Below, in pieces: positions 51,686 to 59,451 of a stretch of 64,000 bases of DNA. Source of the stretch: Streptomyces sp. NBC_01689 (GTDB taxonomy: Bacteria > Actinomycetota > Actinomycetes > Streptomycetales > Streptomycetaceae). Where the stretch lies: assembly GCF_036250675.1 (NCBI RefSeq), contig NZ_CP109592.1, positions 5,518,001-5,582,000 of the forward strand, given 5' to 3'. The notes beneath the pieces were generated by a model that made no database searches, had not been told where the DNA came from, and saw only the letters and a list, made by a program, of their open reading frames with translations. Each line of letters begins with the position of its first letter. Position 1 is the first letter of the stretch. A program made the position numbers and the translations under genes.

Positions 51686-52837
51686 GTGGAGTTCGGATTC
51701 GATGCCGAGGACGAGGTCTTCCGGCGTACGGCGCGGGACTGGCTGGCGGCGCACCACCCGGGTGACCCCGGCCGCCGGGAGTGGGAGCGGGAGCTCGGGC
51801 GGGACGGCTGGATCGGCCTCGGATGGCCGGAGGACGGATACGGCAACCGGCGCGCGACCCTGACCCAGCAGGTCGTCTGGGCCGAGGAGTACGCCCGCGC
51901 GAAGGCCCCGGCCCGCTCCGGGCACATCGGCGAGAAACTCCTCGCCCCCACTCTCATCGGCCACGGGACGGCGGAGCAGAAGGCCCGCTTCCTGCCCCCG
52001 ATCGCCCGCGGCGAGGAACTCTGGTGCCAGGGCTACAGCGAGCCCGGTGCCGGCTCCGACCTCGCCGGCGTCAGGACGACGGCGGTACGGGAGGAGGGCG
52101 CCACGCCCTCACGGACGTACCGCGTCAGCGGCCGGAAGATCTGGACCTCGCTCGCCCACGAGGCGGACTGGTGCTTCGTCCTGGCCCGCACCCGGCCGGA
52201 CGCCCCGCGCCACCACGGTCTGTCCCTGCTCCTCCTCCCGATGGACCAGCCGGGCCGTGTCGAGGTCCGGCCGATCCGCCAGCTCACCGGCACCAGCGAG
52301 TTCAACGAGGTCCTCTTCGACGGCGCGCGGGCCGAGCATGTCCTCGGCGGCGAGGGCAACGGCTGGCGGGTGGCCATGAGCCTGCTCGGACACGAGCGCG
52401 GCGTCTCGACCCTCGCCCAGCAGGTCGGTTTCGCGGCGGAGCTGCGACGCGTGATCGAGACGGCCGTCGCGACGGGCGCGGCCGGTGACCCGGTCCTGCG
52501 CGACCGTCTGGTGCGGCTGTGGGCGGAGCTGCGCACGATGCGCTGGAACGCCCTGCGGACGCTGGGCGGTCTCGGCGACGTGGGCGCGCCGAGCGTCGCC
52601 AAGCTGCTGTGGGGCGGCTGGCACCAGCGGCTCGGTGAGCTCGCGGTGCAGATACGGGGAGCGGAGGCGGCGACCGGCCCGGCGGACTGGTCGGCCGCCG
52701 CGCCGTACGAACTCGACCCGCTCCAGCACCTGTTCCTGTTCAGCCGGGCCGACACCATCTACGGCGGCTCGGACGAGATCCAGCGCACGATCATCGCCGA
52801 GCGCGTGCTCGGCCTGCCGAAGGAACCCAGGGGATAG
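51686..52837 (+). CDS. acyl-CoA dehydrogenase
   Basis: A 383-residue acyl-CoA dehydrogenase with YSEPGAGSDLAGVRT near residue 115 and the C-terminal DTIYGGSDEIQRTIIAERVL. The YEGT catalytic Glu position is Gly (YGGS), as in several FadE enzymes acting on bulky acyl-CoAs. GTG at 51686 has GGAGGACG about eight bases upstream. It follows the SDR gene by 36 bases and precedes the zinc alcohol dehydrogenase gene. Confidence 0.9.
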   Translation: MEFGFDAEDEVFRRTARDWLAAHHPGDPGRREWERELGRDGWIGLGWPEDGYGNRRATLTQQVVWAEEYARAKAPARSGHIGEKLLAPTLIGHGTAEQKARFLPPIARGEELWCQGYSEPGAGSDLAGVRTTAVREEGATPSRTYRVSGRKIWTSLAHEADWCFVLARTRPDAPRHHGLSLLLLPMDQPGRVEVRPIRQLTGTSEFNEVLFDGARAEHVLGGEGNGWRVAMSLLGHERGVSTLAQQVGFAAELRRVIETAVATGAAGDPVLRDRLVRLWAELRTMRWNALRTLGGLGDVGAPSVAKLLWGGWHQRLGELAVQIRGAEAATGPADWSAAAPYELDPLQHLFLFSRADTIYGGSDEIQRTIIAERVLGLPKEPRG

Positions 52838-52864
52838 CCCGGGGACGAGAGGGGAGCCGGTGCG

Positions 52865-53914
52865 ATGCGAGGCGTGATCTTCGACGGTGAGCGGACCCAG
52901 GTCGTGGACGATCTGGAGGTACGGGATCCGGGGCCCGGCGAGGTGGGGGTCGCCGTCTCCGCGGCCGGACTCTGCCACAGCGATCTCTCCGTGGTGGACG
53001 GGACCATCCCCTTCCCCGTTCCCGTGGTGCTGGGCCACGAGGGGGCCGGGACCGTCGAGTCGGTGGGCGCGGGCGTCACCCACGTCGGTCCCGGCGACCA
53101 TGTCGCGCTGTCGACCCTCGCCAACTGCGGCGCGTGCGCGGAGTGCGACCGGGGGCGGCCGACGATGTGCCGCAAGGCGATCGGCAGGCCGCAGCGGCCG
53201 TTCACCCGGGGCGGGCGGCCGCTGTACCAGTTCGCCTCCAACTCGGCTTTCGCGGAACGGACGGTGGTGAAGGCGGTCCAGGCCGTCCGGATCCCGCGGG
53301 ACATCCCGCTGCCCTCGGCCGCGCTGATCGGCTGCGGGGTGCTGACGGGCGTGGGAGCCGTCCTGAACCGCGCGCGGGTGGGCCAGGGCGAGCGCGTCCT
53401 CGTGATCGGCACCGGCGGCATCGGGCTCAACGTGATCCAGGGGGCCCGGCTCGCCGGGGCCCTGAGGATCGTCGCGGTCGACTCCAACCCGGCCAAGGAG
53501 GAGGTCGCCCGCCGGTTCGGCGCGACCGACTTCCTCACCTCCACCGAGGCCGTACGGGAGATCCTCCCCACGGGCGCGGACCACGCCTTCGAGTGCGTGG
53601 GCCGCGTCGAACTCGTCCGTCAGGCGGTCGACCTGCTGGACCGTCACGGCCAGGCGGTGCTCCTCGGCGTGCCGCCCGCCGGGGCCGAGGCGTCCTTCCT
53701 CGTCTCCGCGATGTATCTGGACAAGTCGATCCTCGGCTGCCGCTACGGATCGTCGCGCCCCCAGCGCGACATCACCCTCTACGCGGACCTCTACCGCGAG
53801 GGCCGCCTGCTGCTCGACGAACTGGTCACCCGCACCTACCCGGTGGAGGACTTCGACAAGGCGGCCCAGGACGCGCACGAGGGGAGGGTGGCACGGGCGG
53901 TCCTGACGTTCTAG
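52865..53914 (+). CDS. zinc-dependent alcohol dehydrogenase (class III/NDMA-type relative)
   Basis: A 349-residue medium-chain dehydrogenase. The catalytic zinc site has Cys in GLCHSD near residue 37 and the GHE motif in VLGHEGAGTVES near 57. The structural zinc Cys set is CGACAECDRGRPTMC near 86-100, and the Rossmann motif is GTGGIGLN near 180. It oxidises an alcohol to the aldehyde with NAD+. ATG at 52865 has GGGGAGCC upstream. Last gene of the SDR operon. Confidence 0.9.
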   Translation: MRGVIFDGERTQVVDDLEVRDPGPGEVGVAVSAAGLCHSDLSVVDGTIPFPVPVVLGHEGAGTVESVGAGVTHVGPGDHVALSTLANCGACAECDRGRPTMCRKAIGRPQRPFTRGGRPLYQFASNSAFAERTVVKAVQAVRIPRDIPLPSAALIGCGVLTGVGAVLNRARVGQGERVLVIGTGGIGLNVIQGARLAGALRIVAVDSNPAKEEVARRFGATDFLTSTEAVREILPTGADHAFECVGRVELVRQAVDLLDRHGQAVLLGVPPAGAEASFLVSAMYLDKSILGCRYGSSRPQRDITLYADLYREGRLLLDELVTRTYPVEDFDKAAQDAHEGRVARAVLTF

Positions 53915-53994
53915 GCCGTGTCCGGGCCGTGCGCACGGCGGGGCGGGCGTCCTCCGTGGCCTGACCGGGGAGCCCGGAGACACCGGCGGGACGG

Positions 53995-54003
53995 TTGTCC
54001 ACA
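53995..54003. promoter_or_regulatory. single DnaA-box-like sequence
   Basis: TTGTCCACA, a perfect preferred Streptomyces DnaA box, lies in the 141-base gap before the first MFS gene. A lone box of nine bases can occur by chance; it is listed because a palindromic pair occurs 4.2 kb away. Confidence 0.3.
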
Positions 54004-54055
54004 GGCCGGGGAAATCCGCTGGGGTGCTGTCGGTGCGGTCCCCTAACGTCGTCGC

Positions 54056-55372
54056 ATGAGCTACCGAGACCTCGCCTCCCGACAGGCCCTGGCCTGGGCC
54101 GCGGTGGCCGTCGGCGCCCGGATGCCGGTCGCCATGGCGCCGCTGGCCCTGGTCTTCCTGGTCCGCGAGCGTCCCGGTGGCTACCCGCTGGGCGCGGCCC
54201 TGGCCGCCGCGTACGTGCTCGGCGAGATCGTCGCCGCGCCCGTCCTCGGCACCCGCACGCGTCCGGACCGCGCCCGTCCCCAACTGGCCCTGGGCCTCGC
54301 CGCCGGCACCCTCGGCTTCACGGGCCTCGGCGCGTTCCCGCACGCGCATCCCGCGGTGCTCGCCGCGTGCGCGGCGCTGGCCGGTGCCGCTCCCTCCGCG
54401 GCCCCCGGCGGCCTCCGTGCCCTGCTGACCGGCATGGTCCCGAAGCGGGCCGTCGCCCAGGCGCTGTCCGCCGAGTCGATGCTGACCTTCGGCATCTGGG
54501 CGCTGTCCCCCGCGGTGGTCACCGGCCTCGCGCTGGAGGTCGCCCCGAGAGTGCCGCTGCTGCTCGCCGGCGCCCTGATGGCCTCGTCCGCCGCGGGCCT
54601 GTGGACGCTGCCCGCGGGCTGGGACGCGGACGAGACGGACCGCGCGGGCGAGTCGATGCCCCGCATCCTGCTGCGGGCCTGGCCCGCGTACGTCATGGGC
54701 GCGGCCGGCCTCTCCCTGCTCGCCCTGGCCGAGCTCGTGCTGCCCGCCCTGCTGGAGCAGCGCGGCGCGGGCGTCGGCTGGGCGGGCCCGCTGCTGACGG
54801 GGCTGTCGCTGGGAGCGGCGGTGGGCGCGTTCGTGTACGGGCTGCGCTCCTGGCCGGGCCGGCTGGCCACCCGGAGCACCGTGCTGACGTGCGGGATGGC
54901 CGGGTGCCTCGCGCTGGTCGCGCTGATACCGGACCTCGCCTGGATGGCCTGCGCCCTGGTGTGCGCGGGCGTGCTGCAGGCGGGCGCGATGCTCACCCGC
55001 AATCTGTCGCTGCGCGAGATGCTCCCGCCGAGCGCGCTGGCCGCGGGGTACTCGGTGATGTACGCCGCGGTGGGCGCGGGGTACGCCGCGACGGGCTCGC
55101 TCGCGGGCGCCCTGCTCCACTTCGGGGCCCCCTCGACCGCGATCCTGGCCGGAGTGGGACTCACCCTGCTGCTCACGCTCGTGGGCGCGTGGGGGGAGCG
55201 CGGCGGTGCGGGGGGAGGCGGTGACCGCTCAGCCGACGGCGCCCGCCCGCGCGGTGCCGAGCAGGGGGCCGGGGCTCCGGCCGTCCCCGCCCGGCCCGCC
55301 TCCGGTGTCCCGGCCCGACGAGCGGAAGGTCCGGCGGTACGCGGTGGGGGTGACGCCGAGGACGGCCTGTAG
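54056..55372 (+). CDS. MFS transporter
   Basis: A 438-residue major facilitator protein with about twelve hydrophobic helices. The middle loop (TLPAGWDADETDRAGESMPRI near residue 183) separates the two halves. The C-terminal 60 residues are a Gly/Ala/Arg-rich tail overlapping the end of the opposing glxA-like gene by 144 bases. The substrate is unknown. No island operator precedes it. ATG at 54056 lies after a CTAACGTCGTCGC leader with weak Shine-Dalgarno complementarity. Confidence 0.82.
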   Translation: MSYRDLASRQALAWAAVAVGARMPVAMAPLALVFLVRERPGGYPLGAALAAAYVLGEIVAAPVLGTRTRPDRARPQLALGLAAGTLGFTGLGAFPHAHPAVLAACAALAGAAPSAAPGGLRALLTGMVPKRAVAQALSAESMLTFGIWALSPAVVTGLALEVAPRVPLLLAGALMASSAAGLWTLPAGWDADETDRAGESMPRILLRAWPAYVMGAAGLSLLALAELVLPALLEQRGAGVGWAGPLLTGLSLGAAVGAFVYGLRSWPGRLATRSTVLTCGMAGCLALVALIPDLAWMACALVCAGVLQAGAMLTRNLSLREMLPPSALAAGYSVMYAAVGAGYAATGSLAGALLHFGAPSTAILAGVGLTLLLTLVGAWGERGGAGGGGDRSADGARPRGAEQGAGAPAVPARPASGVPARRAEGPAVRGGGDAEDGL

Positions 55373-56299
55373 GTGCTGTCGCATCGACTGGGCCGTGCCG
55401 AAGCCGGCGTCGCGTGCCACCTGGTCGATGGAGAGGTCGCTGGACTCCAGGAGGTGCCGGGCCCGTTCGACGCGTTGCCGGGTGAGCCACTGTCCCGGGC
55501 TGACGCCGACCTCCTCGCGGAAGCGGCGGGTGAAGGTCCGCACGGACATGGACTCCTGTCCGGCCATGTCGCGCAGCTGGATCGGCTCGCCGAGGCGGTC
55601 GAGCGCCCAGGCGCGGGCCGCGGTCGTGGTGGCCGCCTGCGGTTCCGGGACGGGCCGCCGGACGTACTGGGCCTGGCCGCCGTCCCGGTGCGGCGGTACG
55701 ACGGTCCGGCGGGCCACGTCGTTGGCGACGGCCGTCCCGTGGTCACGGCGGACGATGTGCAGGCACAGGTCGATCCCCGCGGCGACGCCCGCGGAGGTGA
55801 GGACGTTCCCGTCGTCGACGAAGAGCACGTCGGCGTCGACCCGGACCCTCGGGAAGAGCCGCTGGAAGTGCTCGGCGTGGAACCAGTGGGTGGTGGCGGG
55901 CCGGCCGTCGAGGTACCCGGCGGCGGCGAGGACGTACCCGCCGGTGCAGATGGAGACGAGCCGGGTGCCGGGACGGATGTGGGCGAGGGCGGCGGCCAGT
56001 TCGGGGGTCAGGACGCCTTCCTCGTGGACCGGGCCGAGTTCGTAGGAGGCGGGGACGACGACGGTGTCGGCGGTCGCGAGCGCCTCCGGTCCGTTCGCGA
56101 CGAGGACGGCGAAGTCGGCGTCGGTGGCGACCGGGCCCGGCGGCCGGACCGAACAGGTGACGACCTCGTACAGGGACCGCCCCCCGGCGTCCCGTGACTT
56201 GCCGAAGATGCGCTGCGGGATGCCGAGTTCGAAGGGCAGCAGCCCGTCGAGAGCGAGCACGACGACACGGTGCCGGCGGAACGTACTCCGAGAGCTCAT
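55229..56299 (-). CDS. GlxA-family transcriptional regulator (DJ-1/PfpI plus AraC domains)
   Basis: A 356-residue regulator. The N-terminal DJ-1/PfpI-like domain has the Cys elbow SICTGGYVLAAAG near residue 116. The C-terminal AraC DNA-binding domain carries two HTH motifs (IQLRDMAGQESMSVRTFTRR near 241 and LSIDQVARDAGFGTAQSMRQ near 288). The Cys-elbow domain is usually a ligand sensor in this family. It may control the divergent MFS gene at 56371, whose start is 71 bases away. The last 48 codons lie opposite the tail of the other MFS gene. Confidence 0.9.
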   Translation of the reverse strand: MSSRSTFRRHRVVVLALDGLLPFELGIPQRIFGKSRDAGGRSLYEVVTCSVRPPGPVATDADFAVLVANGPEALATADTVVVPASYELGPVHEEGVLTPELAAALAHIRPGTRLVSICTGGYVLAAAGYLDGRPATTHWFHAEHFQRLFPRVRVDADVLFVDDGNVLTSAGVAAGIDLCLHIVRRDHGTAVANDVARRTVVPPHRDGGQAQYVRRPVPEPQAATTTAARAWALDRLGEPIQLRDMAGQESMSVRTFTRRFREEVGVSPGQWLTRQRVERARHLLESSDLSIDQVARDAGFGTAQSMRQHLQAVLGVTPTAYRRTFRSSGRDTGGGPGGDGRSPGPLLGTARAGAVG

Positions 56300-56370
56300 G
56301 GCCCGATCCTAGCGAATGCTGTCCTCCCGGCCACTCGCTCGGAAGGGCGGCCGGCCCGAAGCTCGATGAT

Positions 56371-57687
56371 GTGACCCAGACAACCGAAGCCGTGGACGCC
56401 GCTCAGCTGCCCCCCGCCTCCCGGCGGACCCGAATCCACCGTGCCTGGTTCGTCGCCGCCGTCACCTTCGTGACGATCATCGGCGCCGCGGCCTTCCGTT
56501 CGCTGCCGGGTCTGCTGATCGACCCCCTGCACCAGGAGTTCCACTGGTCGCGCGGCACGATCGGCGCGGCGGTGTCGATCAACCTCGCGCTGTACGGACT
56601 GACGGCGCCCTTCGCGGCCGCGCTGATGGACCGCTTCGGCATCCGGCGCGTGGTCGCGGTCGCCCTGATGGTGATCGCGCTCGGCTCGGGACTGACCGTG
56701 TGGATGACGGCGGCCTGGCAACTGCTGCTCTGCTGGGGCCTGCTGGTCGGACTGGGCTCCGGCTCGATGGCGCTGGCCTTCGCGGCGACGGTCACCAACC
56801 GCTGGTTCACCGAACGCAAGGGCCTGGTGACCGGCATCCTGACGGCGGCCTCGGCCTCCGGCCAGCTGATCTTCCTGCCGGTGCTCTCCTGGATCGTCAC
56901 GGAACACGACTGGCGCCCGGCGGCGGTGACCGTGGCCCTCGCCGCCCTCGCGGTCGTCCCCTTCGTCTGGCTGCTGCTGCGCGACCATCCGGCGGACGTC
57001 GGTCTGAAGCCCTACGGCGCGGCCGGGTTCGTACCGAAGCCGCCGCCGGTACGGGGTGCGGCCCGGCGTACCGTGAGTGTCCTCCTCTCCGCGGTCCGCA
57101 CCGGCCCCTTCTGGCTGCTGGCCGGCACCTTCGCGATCTGCGGGGCCTCGACGAACGGCCTGGTCCAGACGCACTTCGTGCCCGCGGCCCACGACCACGG
57201 GATGCCGATCACGGCGGCGGCCTCGCTGCTCGCGGTCATCGGGGTCTTCGACGTGGTCGGCACGGTGGCCTCCGGCTGGTTCACCGACCGCTTCGAGCCG
57301 CGTCGGCTGCTCGCCGTCTACTACGCGCTGCGCGGAGTCTCGCTCCTCTTCCTCCCCATGCTCCTGTCCTCGGCCGTGCACCCCCCGATGATCTTCTTCA
57401 TCGTCTTCTACGGTCTCGACTGGGTCGCGACGGTCCCGCCCACCCTTGCCCTGTGCCGTGAGCAGTACGGCGAGGACAGCGCCATCGTCTTCGGCTGGGT
57501 GCTCGCCTCGCACCAGATCGGCGCCGCCCTCGTGGCCTTCCTGGGCGGTGTGGCGCGGGACGCGTTCGGCTCGTACGACATGGTCTGGATCGCCTCGGGC
57601 GCGCTGTGCGCGGTGGCGGCGATGATGGCGCTGGTCATCCGGCGGCGGCCGGCCGCTCCCGTGCTGACCGTACGGGCGGCCGTCTGA
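56371..57687 (+). CDS. MFS transporter (oxalate/formate antiporter-like)
   Basis: A 438-residue major facilitator protein with twelve predicted helices. The first half has the DRFGIRRVVAVALMVIALG motif near residue 89, and the second half DRFEPRRLLAVYYALRG near 307. The layout resembles the oxalate/formate and monocarboxylate antiporter branch. GTG at 56371 is the likely start since two ATGs just before it are out of frame or stopped. Divergent from the GlxA-type regulator, a common regulator/transporter arrangement. No island operator. Confidence 0.85.
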   Translation: MTQTTEAVDAAQLPPASRRTRIHRAWFVAAVTFVTIIGAAAFRSLPGLLIDPLHQEFHWSRGTIGAAVSINLALYGLTAPFAAALMDRFGIRRVVAVALMVIALGSGLTVWMTAAWQLLLCWGLLVGLGSGSMALAFAATVTNRWFTERKGLVTGILTAASASGQLIFLPVLSWIVTEHDWRPAAVTVALAALAVVPFVWLLLRDHPADVGLKPYGAAGFVPKPPPVRGAARRTVSVLLSAVRTGPFWLLAGTFAICGASTNGLVQTHFVPAAHDHGMPITAAASLLAVIGVFDVVGTVASGWFTDRFEPRRLLAVYYALRGVSLLFLPMLLSSAVHPPMIFFIVFYGLDWVATVPPTLALCREQYGEDSAIVFGWVLASHQIGAALVAFLGGVARDAFGSYDMVWIASGALCAVAAMMALVIRRRPAAPVLTVRAAV

Positions 57688-57763
57688 GACCGGCGTGCCG
57701 CCGGGCGGCTGGGCCGGGCGGCCGGGCGGCCGGGCGGCTGGGCTGAGGGGCTGGACGAAGCGG

Positions 57764-58420
57764 CTAGACGAAGCGGCCCCGGTGGAAGAGCAGCGGCGCG
57801 ACCTCCGTGTCGGCGCCCGCGCCACCGTCCCCGGATCCGTCCCCCGTGCCGAGCGCGTCCACCCGTCCCACCACGATGAGATGGTCCCCGCCGGTGTGCA
57901 CCGCGTGGATCGTGCAGTCGATCCAGGCCGCGGCTCCCGCGAGGCGGGGCGAGCCGGAGACGGGTGCCGCGTCGTATCCGACCCCCGCGAACTTGTCCGC
58001 CCCGCTCACCGCGAACCCGCGGCACAGGTCGCCCTGATGCGCGCCCAGTACGTTCACGCAGAAGGAGCCCGCACGGGCGATCCGCGGCCAGGTCGACGAC
58101 GTACGGCCGACCATGAAGCAGACCAGCGGCGGGTCGAGGGAGAGGGAGGAGAAGGACTGGCAGGCGAATCCGGCCGGACCCGCCTCCCGGGGCTCCCCGG
58201 GTCCCGCCGGTGCGGTGACGACGGTCACGCCGGTCGCGAAGGTGCCCAGCACCCGCCGGAACTCGCCCTGGTCGACCGGTGCCCGCTCGTCCGCGCCGAC
58301 CGACCGCAGCTCCGGGCGCGGCAGCATCTCGACCGGTCCCGCGACGGCGGGGCTCCCGGCCGACCGGAGATAACGCACGGCCGCCGCCGCCATTCCCGCG
58401 TGTCCCATCACACCGTCCAT
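57764..58420 (-). CDS. flavin reductase family protein
   Basis: A 218-residue FMN-binding split-barrel protein. Core motifs are FRRVLGTFATGVTVVTAPAG near residue 54, CQSFSSLSLDPPLVCFMVGR near 85 and FCVNVLGAHQGDLCRGFA near 118. It supplies reduced flavin to a two-component monooxygenase, or acts as a flavin-dependent reductase. The start is uncertain: ATG at 58420 is only five bases from the operator at 58426-58440, and inner ATGs at 58408 and 58393 are possible. Last of the minus-strand ligase/crotonase/reductase run. Confidence 0.85.
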   Translation of the reverse strand: MDGVMGHAGMAAAAVRYLRSAGSPAVAGPVEMLPRPELRSVGADERAPVDQGEFRRVLGTFATGVTVVTAPAGPGEPREAGPAGFACQSFSSLSLDPPLVCFMVGRTSSTWPRIARAGSFCVNVLGAHQGDLCRGFAVSGADKFAGVGYDAAPVSGSPRLAGAAAWIDCTIHAVHTGGDHLIVVGRVDALGTGDGSGDGGAGADTEVAPLLFHRGRFV

Positions 58421-58425
58421 TGAAG

Positions 58426-58440
58426 CTGACGATGCGTCAG
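58426..58440. promoter_or_regulatory. island operator 4 (flavin reductase)
   Basis: CTGACGATGCGTCAG matches the island consensus in both five-base arms and lies between the crotonase stop and the reductase start. The reductase may thus have its own promoter within the minus-strand run. Confidence 0.65.
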
Positions 58441-58467
58441 ATGGGAAGGGCCGGCCGCCCTGGTCCG

Positions 58468-59400
58468 TCATCTGCCCCGGAACTCGGCCGCCCGCCGTTC
58501 CACGAAGCTCGCCACCCCTTCCTTCGCGTCCGCCGTCGTCATGTTGATCTCCTGGGCGGCGGCCTCCGCGGCGAAGGCGGTGCCGCGGTCGGAGTCGAGG
58601 GAGGCGTTGACCAACTGCTTGGTGAGGGCCAGGGCACGGGTCGGCCCGGCGGCCAGCCGCTCGGCCCACGCCCGGGCGGTCTTCTCCAGGTCCTCGGGCG
58701 GGACGACCCGGTTGACGAGACCGAGCCGTTCGGCGTCCCCGGCGCTGAGCGCGTCGCCGAAGAACATGAGTTCCTTCGCGCGCTGGGGTCCGACGAGACG
58801 CGGCAGCAGATACGCCCCGCCGCCGTCGGGGACCAGCCCGCGGCGGACGAACGCCTCGATGAACCGCGCCGGTTCGGCGGCGATCACGAGGTCGCAGGCG
58901 AGGGCGAGATGGACACCGAGGCCGGCCGCGGTGCCGTTGACGGCGGCGATCACCGGCTTCTCGCAGTCCAGGACCGCCGCGACGAGCCGTTGGGCGCCGA
59001 GCCGGAGCGTGCGGGCGACGTCGCCGGGGATCCGTTCGCCCGCCGCGGGCGCGCCCCTCAGGTCCGCGCCCGCGCAGAATCCGCGGCCCGTCGCGGTGAT
59101 CACCATGGCCCGGACGTCCGGGTCCGCGGACGCGGACGCGAGCAGCGCGATCACGCGTTCCCGCTGGTCCCAGGTGAGGGCGTTCATCGTCTCGGGGCGG
59201 TCGAGGGTGATCCACGCGACGCCGTTGCCGATGGCGTGACGGATCGACGAGTCGGCGGACCCGTCGGAGGACCGCGGAGGTCCGGCCGTTCCGCGCGATC
59301 CGGCCGGCTCGTGAGATCGGGTCGTTTCTCGTGATCCGGCCGGTTCGTGCGATCCGGTCGGACCGTCGGACGCGGCCGGCGTCCGGGGCGAGGCGGGCAT
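58468..59400 (-). CDS. enoyl-CoA hydratase/isomerase (crotonase) family protein
   Basis: A 310-residue crotonase with an unusual N-terminal extension of about 50 residues rich in Ser/Gly/Pro/Arg, containing two SHEPAGSR copies. The crotonase core follows: GRGFCAGADLRG near residue 107, and GTAAGLGVHLALACDLVIAA near 156. The catalytic Glu pair region FIEAFVRRGLVPDGGG is near 183. ATG at 59400 is supported by GGAG eight bases upstream. Probably hydrates an enoyl-CoA in the island pathway. Lies 51 bases after the ADP-forming ligase. Confidence 0.88.
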   Translation of the reverse strand: MPASPRTPAASDGPTGSHEPAGSRETTRSHEPAGSRGTAGPPRSSDGSADSSIRHAIGNGVAWITLDRPETMNALTWDQRERVIALLASASADPDVRAMVITATGRGFCAGADLRGAPAAGERIPGDVARTLRLGAQRLVAAVLDCEKPVIAAVNGTAAGLGVHLALACDLVIAAEPARFIEAFVRRGLVPDGGGAYLLPRLVGPQRAKELMFFGDALSAGDAERLGLVNRVVPPEDLEKTARAWAERLAAGPTRALALTKQLVNASLDSDRGTAFAAEAAAQEINMTTADAKEGVASFVERRAAEFRGR

Positions 59401-59451
59401 GGGAGGGCTCCAGTTCGTACGGGACGGGGCGGTCGGTCGGTGGCGCGGGGT

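Noticed and set aside
53995..54003. A DnaA box as a sign of a replication origin.
   Set aside because: A single box, with no dnaA, dnaN or box cluster nearby. Only the palindromic pair at 49797 was kept as unusual.
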